This document shows, one piece after another, positions 21,403-34,400 of a stretch of DNA of 64,000 nucleotides. This DNA comes from Helicoverpa zea. Lineage: Eukaryota > Arthropoda > Insecta > Lepidoptera > Noctuidae. Within the stretch, counting starts at the first letter, position 1. Each line of letters opens with the position of its first letter. A program made the translations under genes and the position numbers. Under the pieces are notes generated by a model, which ran no database searches, had not been told where the DNA came from, and was given only the letters and a program-made list of their open reading frames with translations. Location of the stretch: positions 124,001-188,000 of the forward strand of contig NC_061463.1 in NCBI RefSeq assembly GCF_022581195.2, written 5' to 3'.

Positions 21403-22733
21403 AAAACACGACCTAGCATTTAATGTTAATTTAAATATTAATAATGCTCGTAAATTCATTTTCTTTTTGTATATCTTTTAAACAAGTTGATTTTTTATGG
21501 GAAATATAAGTGTAGACACAAAATTATTTATTGAACACATGATTAAGCTTCTAATTTTACAACATTATTTATACATTCATATTCATTTTATATCATCATC
21601 ATTTCATATCATCTAATTTACTAACTCGGCCTTGTTTTTAGTATATTGCCATTTATAACCTTAAATTAAAAAACATTGTATTAAAAATTGAAGTTAGTGA
21701 CGAAAACGAATCGCTGCAAAACCGACTCCGCGTAGTCTTGTCTGCCCTACCCCTAGAGTGCAATTCAAAACCGCGTAGGCGCGGAGGGGCGAGGCGGCCT
21801 GCGAGCTGAGCTTTAACGCTCGCCGATCCGGCTGAGGCTAGCCGAAGCTGCGGTGGTGAGCGTGAAAACCATATGCGACGATAAGCTCGCATGAGACCGC
21901 CGGAGCCCCGCAGCGCCGGAGCCGTGACAGAAGCGATGCTTGCTGCATGTTGCTTGCTTACATTTTAAACGTACCTACTGAGTTAAAAAATTAGAAGCTA
22001 ATTAAATATATTTTATGATGTCATTTAATAGTATTTTAGAAGTTTACTGTTAGAATGCATGCTACAAATTTAGATACTAAAAAATAACCATCATGCTGAG
22101 TTGTATTTAGAGTGGTTTTCTTAGAAGATAACTAGTGGCTAAGATAGTATTATTTAGATGCTCGTTAATTGTGGCTGACTTAGTAATTTAGAAGGCAACA
22201 TACATTTTTGGGGGCGAATAATGATATTAAAAAGAAGCCTGTTTAATTAGCACCCATTTTTAATAAACAAACTCAGATTCAAAAGCCTTTTTTATTTAAT
22301 GGTTTACCTAATATAAATTTTGTATAGTTAAATTTGACCGTGTATAAATTGGAAAGATGCATGTGCACGTCCAAGCTACGAATTACACGCGAGCAGTACG
22401 CAAAATTCGTGTATACTTTGAAATCACAAATTAAAAAACAGCATTACAAAATATCAGCGAACAGTTTCCTACGGATGCGTTTTGGCTATGTACACTCTGT
22501 AAATACGCGTCTGCGGGCTACTGGGATACGGCCGTGTTGGGTTAGTACCAATACGGTCGAACATAGGTCTTTTTTAAACCTGCTAGAAAAGTAGGTCGCC
22601 TTAATTTCATTAAAAAATGTCAAAATCGGATCGCTGCAAATTCGAGCATACGAGTCTAGCTTGTTTTAACCCTGGAGTGGCCTGCGAGTAACCTTTTATT
22701 TTTAACCGACTTCCCAAAAAGGAGGAGGATCTC
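21403..22733. other. Non-coding stretch
   Basis: 21715-21925 is GC-richer (CGCGTAGGCGCGGAGGGGCGAGGCGG) and may be a repeat, but I find no second copy here. The rest is AT-rich. A TTAACCGACTTCCCAAAAAG block near 22702 is a common lepidopteran repeat edge, also seen reversed near 30890. No gene is called. Confidence 0.35.
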
Positions 22734-22734
22734 A

Positions 22735-23455
22735 ATTCGTCGGAATCTTTTTTTAGGGTTCCGTACCCAAAGGGTAAAACGGGACCGTATTGTTTTCGCT
22801 CCTCTGTCCGTCCGTCTGTCACCAGGTATCTCATGAATCGTGATAGCTAGAGAGTTGAAATTTTCACAGATGATGTATTTCTGTTGCCGCTATAACAACA
22901 AATACTGAAAACTAGAATAAAATAAATATTTCGGGGGGCTCCCATACAACAAACAAATTTTTTACTCATTTGCTTGGTATCCATAAATATACAAGGTGTT
23001 GATTTGCATTTGTGCCATAGTTCAGAAGGAGGACATAAAATACGTAAATGATCGGTTGGAATTACAGTGGACGGGAAATAGCTAATATGCACTGCTTTTT
23101 TTGTCATTGTAATGTCGTAGTATTTCAGAAGTAATCCAATTTTATGAATGAAAATTATGAATGATCGTTGCATATGCTTTGTGTTTGCGTTTGTGTGAAG
23201 GCGCAGCATGGTTTAAAGGCCAGTAACACACGCGCCAAGTTCAAATACGGCTAGATGACATTGAAGGAATTCCGAAAAAAAAAAAAAAAAAAAATTGCGT
23301 ACCAATTTTTTTGTTGATTTGGGTCGAGAATCATTAGCATAATTACGTCCTTAACTATGGCACGGATGCAAATCAACAGCTTGTATACCTATTGAATATT
23401 AGTTTGGATGGTACAGAACCCTACCTGAGCGAGTCCGACTCGCACTTGGCCGGTT
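22735..23455 (-). mobile_element. Dispersed lepidopteran repeat (GGTTCCGTACC type)
   Basis: The left side has GGGTTCCGTACCCAAAGGGT, CTGTCCGTCCGTCTGTC and GAGTTGAAATTTTCACAGAT. The right edge reads GTCCGACTCGCACTTGGCCG. The same family lies in the other orientation at 56873-57232. The copy here is interrupted by the TIR element at 22992-23383. Confidence 0.7.
22992..23383. mobile_element. TIR element nested in the repeat, TATA-flanked
   Basis: CAAGGTGTTGATTTGCATTT at 22992 pairs with the reverse complement of ATGCAAATCAACAGCTTG ending at 23383, and the pairing extends over about 30 bp with few mismatches. TATA lies on both sides (22988-22991, 23384-23387). A 19-base A run is inside (near 23277). 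No coding capacity. Confidence 0.65.
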
Positions 23456-23839
23456 TTTTGATTTTTTATGTATGTTCACCGATTACTCGAAGACGTCTGA
23501 ACCGATTTCCAAAATCTGTTTAATTTGTTTGATAGGGTTTACCTTCCAGGTGGTTCCACGCAGGGTAAAGGCAGTTATGAACGTCAACGTGATTCTAGTT
23601 GCCCATTCCAAAAGTAGCTTTCTCAAGAAACTCCAACAGTGAAGGTTTGGAGCTGACCTGATGATGGAGACGAGAGAAGGTCGAGGGAACTCGACAACTG
23701 AATTGTGAACTACCTCGTGTTTGGACTTATATTAATCATATTGATGAGAACTTTCCACTACTGACGAGAACTATGTTTGTCACTGAAAAGCTAAAAATAA
23801 AAAAAACTTTTACACAACATAATAATAATAATAAACCCC
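23456..23839. other. Non-coding repeat-derived stretch
   Basis: It contains blocks such as ACCGATTTCCAAAATCTGTT and AATTGTGAACTACCTCGTG that read like degraded LINE or SINE sequence, but I cannot assign them. A short AATAAT run precedes the next feature. Confidence 0.35.
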
Positions 23840-24520
23840 GCAGGGCATCTGAGGCGGATGACGGGGAGTAGCGACCCCGCGGGGCTATATATCCGAGTGC
23901 TCCAGGGAGAGTATACTGTCCCCCATCTCCGGCCGGCCGGAGTGAAGCATGATGGGGGATAGGTCTCCCGCCTCTTGGCTTGCCTTCATCGGCCGGTCAG
24001 TGGAGTCGCTAGAGTAGGGTTAGCAGCCCGCTCAGAGGGTAGGTGCCTCGTAGTAAGTGGCGACTGGGCCGGTGATGCTGGACCCACAGGGAGCGCGTGA
24101 TCTGCGTTTAAAGTCCGCCGAGGTATCCTCACTCTTCAGCCGCTCATGTACCTGTTGCCCTCTTGTTGCTATTCAGTGACTGATTCCCGGGGGCCCAGTA
24201 AGTGAGCTGGCGAGTCTCCACCTTTACGTGTGCAAACATTGTTATCGGCAGGTGCCATAGTTCCCATAGTTATCCCATTCCCAGTTCATAGCATCCCATC
24301 TCAATAGCCCTAGTAGTTTTATTCCATATTTAGCAATAGTTTAGCACAGAACCGGGGATTGTCCTTGGGTACGTTTCTATAGTGTATACAGGGATAATCG
24401 TCGGTTTTCTGTCGCCATTTCATTAAAGTTGTCTCAAAAGGGCTTCAGCGTGTTGGCTTCGGCCCCACGTTCGCCTTCCAAAAATCCGGGACTCTGTAGT
24501 CCCGTGGTCGGGTAGAGACA
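23840..24520 (+). mobile_element. LINE-like 3' untranslated region, copy 2
   Basis: The left part (CCCCGCAGGGCATCTGAGGC, GGCCGGCCGGAGTGAAGCAT) leads into CACAGAACCGGGGATTGTCC, CAGCGTGTTGGCTTCGGCCC and TAGTCCCGTGGTCGGGTAG, then an AATAAT tail. The right half matches 11330-11510. No reverse-transcriptase frame is retained, so it is a 5'-truncated copy. Confidence 0.6.
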
Positions 24521-24594
24521 TACAAGATAATAATAATAATATTCATTTATTTGCTCATAAATAAATATATTTTTGCAAATATTTACAAAAATAT

Positions 24595-24764
24595 AAAACC
24601 GACTCCCAAAAACACAGAAAAGCAAAGAAAACTATTCTTAGGTGCATCAACCTAGAAGTCGGTGGCGAAATAAACTACGGTACATCCATTAGACACTGAC
24701 TTCTAGGCCGACGCAGCTAAGAATAGTTTTGTTTGCTTTTCTGTGTTTTTGAGAGTCGGTTTTT
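24595..24764. mobile_element. MITE with near-perfect 47-bp TIRs
   Basis: AAAACCGACTCCCAAAAACA at 24595 continues to CTATTCTTAG, and the reverse complement of the whole arm ends at 24764. The arms differ at only a few positions. The loop of about 75 bp itself holds a short inverted pair (CCTAGAAGTCGG, CGACTTCTAGG). Confidence 0.75.
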
Positions 24765-24836
24765 TTTTTAATTGAATGTTTCAAGAGAAACGTATAATAT
24801 TCGCAATTGTCAAACTGTCACAGTGTGTCGCACTCC

Positions 24837-26634
24837 ATATAGTGCAGTCATTGAAGCATTATTGCTCCGATTTTTTTTACTGTGAACCGATTTGCATGAA
24901 ATTTTGGAATTAGGTTCATCTTACCCTTAACTTCAAAAGTGACAATAATTTGAACTCCACCACCCCCCCTGGGGGTGGTTGCCACCCCTTCTCGGGGGTG
25001 ATTTTTTTTTTTTGCAAAATAACCTCGGATATCGATAGAAGACCTAATTTCAAGCAAAAGTTGTCTTTAAAGTTTAAAAAAAAATCCAATACTTTTCAAG
25101 TTATTGGCAATTGAAAATTCGCAATTTTTTCACGTTTTTCATCGGTTTTTTGCAAATATCTCCAAAAATATACGTTTTATTGAAAATTTTATAAAGAACA
25201 AAATTGTAGCAGGTAAAACAACGAACAATTTGTTTTTTTATAAAGTGTCCTAAGTGCAATATTAAGCGAGATATTAAAGATCAAAGACGTTTTTTATGAA
25301 CGTGACGTGACGTGAATGCCATGTAGCGGCGAGCAGATGCATTTTATACATTCTAATACAAATGGGTTTTGCAGTGCTTGAAATAAGCTTTAAGATGAGC
25401 ACTATTAAAAGTCTTATAACGTAAAATAAGTGATCTGTATTGCAAATAAGGGGAGCATCTAATGTTTTTTCTTTGAAATCAATGGGTTTCGTAAGTGCCA
25501 TTTCCACCAAAATTAAAATTAATCGTATTCCGCCTAGAATTAACTTTATTATGAAGAGTTTGATAGATAGTATCAGTTTGGCTGCTTCAGGACACATATT
25601 TTTCAAAAAAGTTACGATTAACGAAAAGAACAAAATTTCAAATTAAAAAAAAAAACACTTTATTTTCATGATATCTCAAAAATCAGACAGATACGTATAA
25701 AAGTGTACGATAAAAAAATTAGGTATTTTTCTGACAAACAATTTGGTCTGTTTGTTTTTTTGTCGAATAAAAATTGACGGAGATATGATTGTTTAAAGAG
25801 CGCGTGGCAGCGCAATCACAGCCTCTCTTAACCCCTTTAACCCTTCACCGTTTTAGAAAAAGGTTCTTTACTATATATTGCAATTATGGATATTGTAGCT
25901 CTCTTAATTACTTTTACAATGGCTTTTTATAAATTGTGATAGCATGAAAATTGAAGGAGTTATGGTCCAAAAACTTACCATATTTTTTTCTACTTAGTAA
26001 CTGAAAATTTCGGAATGTCAATATTTGGAGCAATGTGAAAGTAGGCAGATAATAAAGACCCACAACTATTGTAATGTGTATATATGTCACCGGAAAATAA
26101 TAAAACTCGTAAATTGATCAACTTACTAAAATAATAGATGGCATAAACTACGTCGATTAAATTTCAGACAAAATAAAAAACGGCTTTGATCTTTAATATC
26201 TAGCTTAATATTGCACTTAGGACACTTTATAAAAAAACAAATTGTTCGTTGTTTTATCTGCTACAATTTTATTCTTAATAAAATTTTCGATAAAACGTAT
26301 ATTTTTGGAGATATTTGCAAAAAACCGATGAAAAACGTGAAAAAATTGCGAATTTTCAATTGCCAATAACTTGAAAAGTATTGGATTTTTTTAAAACTTT
26401 AAAGACAACTTTTGCTTGAAATTAGGTCTTCTATCGATATCCGAGGTTATTTTGCAAAAAAAAAATTCACCCCCGAGAAGGGGTGGCAACCACCCCCAGT
26501 GGTGGCGGAGTTCAAATCATTTTCACTTTTGAAGTTAAGGGTAAGATGAACCTAATTAAAAAATTTCATGCAAATCGGTTCACAGTAAAAGGTTCGGAGG
26601 TTAGACCGTATTCGCTTCAATGACTGCATTATAT
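24837..26634. mobile_element. Element with about 460-bp terminal inverted repeats
   Basis: The left arm, 24837-25295, and the right arm, 26174-26634, are reverse complements over almost their whole length. They share TGCAGTCATTGAAGC at the outer edge and GATATTAAAGATCAAAG at the inner edge. TATA-like sequence at both ends (24838, 26630-26633) would allow a TA target duplication. The roughly 880-bp centre is AT-rich; short open frames in it look random. It is a foldback-type or long-TIR non-autonomous element of unknown superfamily. Confidence 0.85.
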
Positions 26635-27739
26635 AATAATGATTATGCAACAAGAAGTACCCGCGGAGCAGTCACGGCGGCTCGTGCCGGCGACCAAAAG
26701 ACATCAACGCGCTGCTGCGGCGCGCCTCGCGACGGTATTCTCGAGCGCGTGCGTATAATTTGTCGAGTTTTTAGTGTTGTGCCGAGTGCGCTTGCACAGC
26801 ATGCTGTCCCAGTGAACAGCTCGCTCCACGCCTGGCGCAGTCGCTCCGTGGATGGGTGACCGTCTTGTTATCATGAGTTCTTCCATGTTTCGGAAGGCAC
26901 ATAATAATAAACTGAAAGTCCTGGGTGTTATTAGAGCATCGTTGACAGTCGTTACGTGTAGTCAGAAGAAGGAAAGTCTGATAACCAGTCTTAGGAACCA
27001 GGCTGATGACGTCACCGGCACATATGTAGGTACATCGCTACGAGTTTGGTACAAACGTCGTGTGGAATGTTTTATTGGATTGCCGATGCACCGAGCTGCT
27101 TCTTGGAATTGTTGATTCGACAAGAAGAGTCGTCAGTATAAGTAATTGTTCGATCAAGTAGTCAATATGGAGCCGGCAGCACCGGGCGAGTGTCCAGTCC
27201 CCGACACTCGCCAGTCTCCTGACGCCCAAACACGCAGCGCCCCCACGCGGCCGCCGCGCGCACCTCGCGCCCGCTGCCGCCGCCACGCGCTAGAGGGCGA
27301 CACCATACTACATAATACTTGTTATATTATTACTGTCTTTGGCAAACTTTATGGCGGATCGGAACATCACGAGTCGGTGCGCACAAGTCATTTATTGCAT
27401 ATTTTTATATTGTGTGATTGATTTTATATAACGCACGAGGAGTGCGGCACACGTGCCTGTCCTCGGCGCCGCACAGTCCGGCGACGCCTGCAGCCTCGGC
27501 TCATACACCAGACGTTGTCGAGTGCTGGACAATGCTTCGCTTGTGCGGGCTCGCGGCGGCGGGTCGCGCCCCACATTAGACATCAACGCGCGGCGCGCGC
27601 TGGTGGTGCAGCCTCCGATACATACACGTAGCTTTACGTGTATATGCGTTGAAGCGGCATTCTGTCATCTTGCCCGTTAAGTATTGTGTGAGGAGCTAGC
27701 GGCCCAGTGCTCCCTCAGGTAACGCTGGTTCGAGGGGCA
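26635..27739. other. Non-coding stretch with SINE piece and GC-rich patches
   Basis: 26815-27005 is a SINE fragment with GTGGATGGGTGACCGTC and AAGTCTGATAACCAGTCTTA, related to 17230-17511. GC-rich patches at 27168-27300 and 27435-27600 have open frames on both strands (one starts MEPAAPGECPVPDTRQSP), but no good splice donor or known motif supports an exon. The 27168 patch contains CTAGAGGGCGAC. Confidence 0.35.
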
Positions 27740-28351
27740 CCACACAGTAAGCAAATGCACAGTTAGAGCGGGGCGGGCGCGGGGACGGCCGGGCGGGCGG
27801 CGCGGGCGCATAGCTTTCGGCGCACAAATAAACAAACCAGTTCCTTCGCCCCCCGCCCCGCTCTATCTATATCCCCGCCCGCCCCCGCCCCGTACACACC
27901 TGCAGCCTCCATGCCGGCGTGCCCGTTTAATGCACGAAATGAACTTTTGGTACATACCTCAGGTACATATAATATATCCGCTGTAGGATATGTTCTCGTC
28001 GATCATGGTGATGCACGCGTGCTGCCCAATGCTATCATGTTTCAGGTGTTGCTTTGACCTTAGGCGCGTGTCAATATGTTGGAGTACATTTCAGAGCTTT
28101 CTGCAAAACATTATCGAGGTCGGTTGCCGAATGCTCAGAAACTAACATTTCTAGTTCAAAAGTAGGTGTCGCTCGTGCCTGCGGGGCGCGGAGTGCGGGG
28201 CGCGGGTGGGGCGCGGAGTGTGGGGCGCGGGTGGGGCGCGGGGGGCGGCCGGCGGGCGCGGCAGTACGCGGGTGTACGCGAGCGCGAGTGGTCGCCGATT
28301 TGCGCTAGGAGCGGCGCGGCCGCGGAGTGTGATGCGAGCGCGCCGCCCGCC
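27740..28351 (+). promoter_or_regulatory. CpG island and probable 5' region of the myosin gene
   Basis: The region is strongly GC-rich, with GGGGCGGGCGCGGGGACGGC near 27772 and its partial inverse (CCCCGCCCCGCTCT) near 27850. A direct repeat of about 25 bp (GGGGCGCGGAGTG..., twice) lies at 28184-28240. It leads directly to the initiator ATG at 28352. I infer a promoter and 5'UTR; no TATA box is evident and the transcription start cannot be placed. Confidence 0.5.
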
Positions 28352-28442
28352 ATGGCCACGCTCGGCCTCTCCAAGGTGTTCATTCTCGACAAGTACTTCA
28401 CTGAGCTGCAGCGATTCTGGGAGACGGAGAAGAAGCTGCAAG
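28352..28442 (+). CDS. dachs: Myosin exon 1 (initiator)
   Basis: The ATG lies in a good context (CGCCGCCCGCCATGG). The exon encodes MATLGLSKVFILDKYFTELQ and ten more residues, and ends one base into a codon before the donor GTGAGC. The leftover G completes GAC (Asp) with exon 2. The charged, helical sequence resembles the start of an N-terminal extension. It is separated from exon 2 by 14 kb, so an alternative first exon cannot be excluded. Confidence 0.75.
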
Positions 28443-31400
28443 GTGAGCGCGTCCCCCCCCCCCCCCCCCCCCCCCCCGGGCCCCGCACGCTGCGCCCGCG
28501 CGCGCCTCGGGACTGTGATGATTATTACTTTTTGTGTCGTGTTCGGCGCTCGAAAGCTCCGAGTGCGAGTTAGTGTGCGTGCGTGCGTGTGTGCGAGTGT
28601 CTGTCGGTGAATGTGTCGAATTGGTTTGGAGGTGTTAGAGAGCCGACGCGCGGTGCGCTCGATGTTATCACTTGACGCGAAGCTGTGTGCTGTGTCTGCG
28701 ACGAGTGCAGGCACAAAGGGTCACGTAATGGCAGGCGGTGCAGGGCGCCGCTACCTGCGCATTGTTATCGCTCCACTGTGCACCCCCCCCCCCACCCCGC
28801 ACCACACCCTCTCCACACCCCTGAAGGCTTTTCTCGACATCCCTAACGCGATGACTAAGTGACCTTGACTCTATTGAAACCTTTACTTCTACTTTTTTTA
28901 ATGGATGTTTTAATATCTGGAGTAAGTATTGTGTGGGGCCGCTAGTTGTGATTCCAATTCAACGAGGCAATAGCACAGGTCGTATTGCCGAACTGAGGAT
29001 AAATATCTTTTTGTAGGCATTCACGGATGCCGCATGGTCTATTTCGAATTTTCTTAAAAGTCAAGTTTACCTTAATGTTTCCTCTTTTCACATCCTATTG
29101 TTGATGTTTTTTTTTTACTATAAGCAACTGACATGTGAAGCTAACTCATAATCGCACGCTTGTAATGCTTCATGCATATCAGGGGCCCGATTCTCCTAAG
29201 TTAATAATGTCAAAATCCAGTAGAAATCGAATCGCAATAGCAGTTTTAACCATATCGGGCATTCTGCTACTAATAAAAGACCAATCGCATTCGATTGACA
29301 TTTGATTGGTGTGCGATTGGTCTGCTATTTTGGTGATTTTGGTCCATACGGTAGTTTGCTGTACAATCAATTTGCAATCGTAAATCATTTGCAGACAAAA
29401 TGATTCATTATTGAATGACAGAAAAGGATAAAAACGTTTATTTCAAAGAAAAAATAGCGGAATGCCACATACCCTTCAATCGTAATCGAGTCGGGATCGG
29501 ATCTCAGTCGAATCGAGTCGAACGTGAATCGTATGACGCTTAAGTAAAATTAGGAGAATCGCGGCCCAGAGCGTGAGTCCACTCGTGTTGGCAATCAGAT
29601 GTAATGTCAATGATGAGAAAATAGCCTGAGATAGACTATCGGCGGAGTGCCCGGCGCAGGGGACATTCAATGCGTTAAACATTGTGCAACTACACGCTAT
29701 GCGCTCCATCAGGCTCCCAGTCAAAAACTGCAAACAGTAACGACGAATAAAGAGCAATGTCACTTCGTATAAACGATCACAAATCACATTACATGCCAGA
29801 CTCATTCATAAAAATTGCATATGCGATGATATAGAGAAATGATAACTTGAGGTCCGCCTGTAACAAAGCTGTACAATGTACCCGGCGCGGGGGCTCGCCC
29901 GGACGCTGTGCTGAGCGCCCGCAAGACGTTCCGACGGTTTCATTCAAATCCGACGTGTTTAACACAACTCTTGTCAAACGACTCAATTACAATTGAAGCG
30001 TATGTTTCATTGCGCAATTTTTTCTTGTAAATAAACGTTTTTATCCTTTTCTGTCGTTTAATAATGAATAAAACTGCAATTGCGATTCAATTTCTATTCA
30101 ATTTTGACATTATTAACTTAGGAGAATCGGGTCCCAGTACCGCGCAGTTTGGTTGTCTCTAGTAATTACACTTGTGACGATTAAAACTTGTTCTGAGTTT
30201 GTTGGTAATCGGTAAAGTTTCTGTCTATTACTTTTAATGCATTTTTTTTTTGATAGCTAGCGCCTTATTATTATTATCGAAATAATATTTAGATTTCACC
30301 TTCCATAATTCATGTGCTTCTTAATATAACGATTTTCCTAATAGAAACGTCGTCGGAATGTCATTCTGGAGAATTCACGTCTTTGTCTTTATCATTAATT
30401 ATTTTAAAATAAACTAACAACTTACTAACTACTGAACGAATGTTACTGAAGCTTGGCAAGATCGTTGAGGCCACTCCCATGGTCCACGTGGGTGCGTGGA
30501 ATGCTTACCCCTTGAAACCGACACCAAACGTTTAGTTTAGATTAAAAACTACTTAGTTACCGAACACGAGGTAAAACATACCGTCGCTGAGTTCCCTCCA
30601 CTTCCCCTCGACTCCACAGTCAGGCTGCTCTACACCTTCACTGTTGTAGTGTTAGACAATATCTAAGTGACAAGTTTTTAACCTATGCATGCCTACAATT
30701 TTAGAGAATTCCTGTCGACTTCTCAGGGTTTCCATCATCAGATCCTGGACCTGATGACAGTGGGTGCAATGACAGTTTCAAACAAATCACGAATTGTTTA
30801 AATAGGTGATTAAAGGATGGTCAAATACGCGAACAATCATTATAAAAACAAAAAATTATACAAAAGATCCGCATTGGGAACCTCCTCCTTCTTGGGAAGT
30901 CGGTTAAAGACACGTAAGCTTTGAATCAAACCGTTAGTTAGACGGTAGCGGGGGCGCTTGGCGGTGCGCGGAGCCCTTCGGGTACGTGAAGTGGCTAGAG
31001 ATGCCACTTAGAAACACTCAGTGTGTGACAGCAACTCCACTGACAGACTTCAGTAACGTGTATGTATGCATTAGGACAGGTACTACCAAAGACTATTTAC
31101 TTTATGGGTACTACCTAGCCTAGCTCTCACAGACGAGAGAACCCATCTTGCGGAAGAGTTCTTTGCTGTACCTGATAGCTTCCATTTTAATTTACATACA
31201 TTCTGGGACATGGGTTCTTGCTGTTTTCGTACATACTTTGGGAAATGAGATACTTGACCCCAGCAGAACATTATTAAAATATGTCATAGCTGATATAAGA
31301 ATAAACGAGAAACAGTTGTCCTAGTTCAATAGACGTGACGACAGGGCTAAAGAATAATGCTTCTAATTAGTTTTGGATAATGGATTTTAGATTGTCAAAA

Positions 31401-34400
31401 AATATTGGGCACGTATTTTTTATGTTAACAAAACATTATCTACCAAATATAAGCAAACACAATAGTTTCACATTGTATGATGCATAAACTTAACACCGTA
31501 TGTATCATTTCAAGATAGGAAGGTCAGTTACCGAGTTTGACGTGAGGAGGGAATACTCACCGACCGCCGAGTCTATTCCACGAACGGTCGAGAATCCATG
31601 CCTTCATCGAAGGTCAAACGTAATTAAGTCATCTGATTTTGTAAGGACAACAATGTTGCACCTTAAGAGCCAACAGTCAACATTCTAAAATAACAGTTTC
31701 AGCTGCAAAATGGAGCCACATAAACAAAAGAACGTGTCTGTTCGCGACACAGTAACAAGGAACATCGCGTCGGCACCGAGCGCCCCGCACCGGGCGCGGC
31801 GCCGGGCGCGCGGCGTGCTCGCTGCTGGTGAATGCTAACTGTGAAGAGTTTGACTCGCAATTACAATGAGGTCGTTACTCACGACCCACCAGCGCTGTGC
31901 ATGTCGATGCGCGCTCACCTCTCACATGTTCAGCTGTTACAATAATCACATCAAGTCCAAAGGGAGTCACTTAAGTGGCCGCTTATAAAGAGTCAATTTA
32001 CAATATTGGAAATCTTAAAGCACAGTAGTTATATACCTCATCGGCTTTCCCTTCATAATCATCATATCAGTCTACATAATGTACGTAACTTTGTAAAAAC
32101 TCGGCAAGCCTGACTAGCACTTGGACGATAATATTAAATAACCGATTCGTTTTTATTATTCAAAAAGTTTCCAAGTATTTATGTCATTTGCAACATAGAT
32201 CACAATAGAGACTAGTGAGGTAAGCAGTTAGCATGAAGTCCCGCGTGGCGCTGTGCAGCCGCGGTGCCGCGTCACGTGCGGTGCCGTTACTGCCGCGACG
32301 TGCGCGTGTGTGCGTGCGCGCTACACCTGTGCACGCGTGTGCGTGCGCGCTACACCTGTGCACGCGTGTGCGTCACGCGTCCGGTGCTATTATCGCCGGC
32401 GGGAGGCGCACGCGCACGCAGCCCTGTTTTTGTCCGCGACGAGCTATGCACTCACTGTCACTCTATTACATAGCATTCTTATTAGATTGATACTTCATAT
32501 TAGAGAATGCCGACAGAGAAATACCACGGATTGCTTCTAGGTCCATGTAAAGCCGATGATTGTTTGTATGTGTACGCGCGCGTAATACTTTGCGCCTGCG
32601 CCGAATATTCAACTCACCGTACCGAAATTGTAAGGTGTATTTACTAAACATTTCCAAAGATAGTATAATGTTCTGCGTTTTCGCTTTTTCGTAACCACCT
32701 AAACTTGGTCGGGTTACCACGGTCATTCACTTCCTAATGACTTTAATCGTATTATCTCATTAATTATCCAATGTACTGAGCTGAAATTTTACTGACATAC
32801 ACCTGATCTATATAACTAATTATTGAGATAACATTCAGTTCATATATCCAATCCTGTGGGCAAATAACACCGCGCGCATCAAGACCGTGCTCGTGAAGAA
32901 CTGAATATCATCATAACTTGTTAAATACTTACAGGATGCTAATGAAACTTCACATACATTTGAAGGCAGTTACAAGCTTTAAAATAACGTTTAAAGTAAG
33001 TCTTTAGACTTCTTATTGAGGGTGCTGGGACCAATTGAAACGTTTTTCCATTTAATGAAATAAATAACCTTTAAGATATGCATTATTTTGGTTTTATTAT
33101 TGCCGAACAAATTTAAACTAATTCCTAGGAAGTCATGTACAAAATTTGATAAGAATCCGCTTAACCATTTCAAAGATCTAGCAAAACCGAAAACGTTACC
33201 CCAGCAAAATCTCGAATAACTTCGCAACCGAAGAAAGAACAAATACAAAATATGGCACAACATTTACTTTATCTAGACAACTAATTTTATAGGTAATATT
33301 TATTTAAATATTCCCATCAGAAAGAAAAAGGTCTGGCTGGGGTAACGTTACGCCAGCAGGAAATGTTTTTGTGAAATAATTAAAAAACTATAAGCGCATA
33401 AAAAAATAAAAATGTGCGCAACAATTACAGAAGCCGCACAACTATATAATTATCTATAAGATTAAAATGACCATTTTCGACAACATCTGGCCTGGGTAAC
33501 GCACACAGTCAATGGTGACAATGTTATATACCTACCTGTCAGAGTCGACCGCGGCGAAGCAATTCCAGAATTCTTGACATGAAACAAACAGACAGAGTGC
33601 AAACCAGATGGGTTATATATGTTGGGTTTTCGGTGGTAATTTGGCAATATGTGATTTAGATTATTCTTTATTTGGAAGAAAGATAAGTTCAGGGGCCCGA
33701 TTCTCCTAAGTTAATAATGTCAAAATCGAATAGAAATCGAATCGCAATATGATCGCAATAGCAGTTTTAACCATATCGGGCATTCTCATTCTGCTACTAA
33801 CCTAAGACCAATCGTATCCCAACGACATTCGATTGGTTTGCTATTTTGGTGATTTTTGTCTATACGGTAGTTTGCTCTACAATCATATTGCAATTGTAAA
33901 TCATTTGCAGACAAAATGATTCATTATTGAATGACAGAAAAGGATAAAAACGTTTATTTCAAAGAAAAAATAGCGGAATGCCACATACGCTTCAATCGTA
34001 ATCGAGTCGGGATTGGATCGCAATCGAATGTGAATCGAATGTTGACTTACTTGACTTAAAGTCCTATGTCCCCTAGATGGGGCAGAGGGCATCCACAGTG
34101 CTCCGCCATCGCGTTCGGTCTTGAGCATCGCGCTTTATTTCGCTCCACGTTCTGCCTGTCGCCGCCTCTGCAATGATCGTCCGCCGCCAGGATTGTTTAG
34201 GGCGGCCACGTTTCCACTTCCCTTGGGGATTCCAGTCTAGGGCTTGCCTCGGGATGTGATCGGGGTCCCTTCGGAGCGTGTGGCCGATCCAGTTCCACTT
34301 GCGGCGTTTGATCTGCTGGTCGATCGGTGTCTCACCGCAGCGTTCCCACAGTTCTATGTTGGAGATTTTCTCGGGCCAGTATATATCGAGAATACGACGA

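Noticed and set aside
25274..25633. 119-codon - frame with hydrophobic stretches in the long-TIR element
   Set aside because: The hydrophobic residues reflect AT-rich codons; no transposase or membrane-protein pattern was recognised.
27146..27421. Possible exon beginning MEPAAPGECPVPDTRQSP
   Set aside because: The GC-rich part ends without a credible donor and the frame runs on into AT-rich sequence; no motif or phase-matched partner.
32233..32540. Three overlapping + frames of 69-95 codons
   Set aside because: They are driven by a CG/TG-rich 29-bp direct repeat; peptides are Arg/Cys-rich and unlike any domain.
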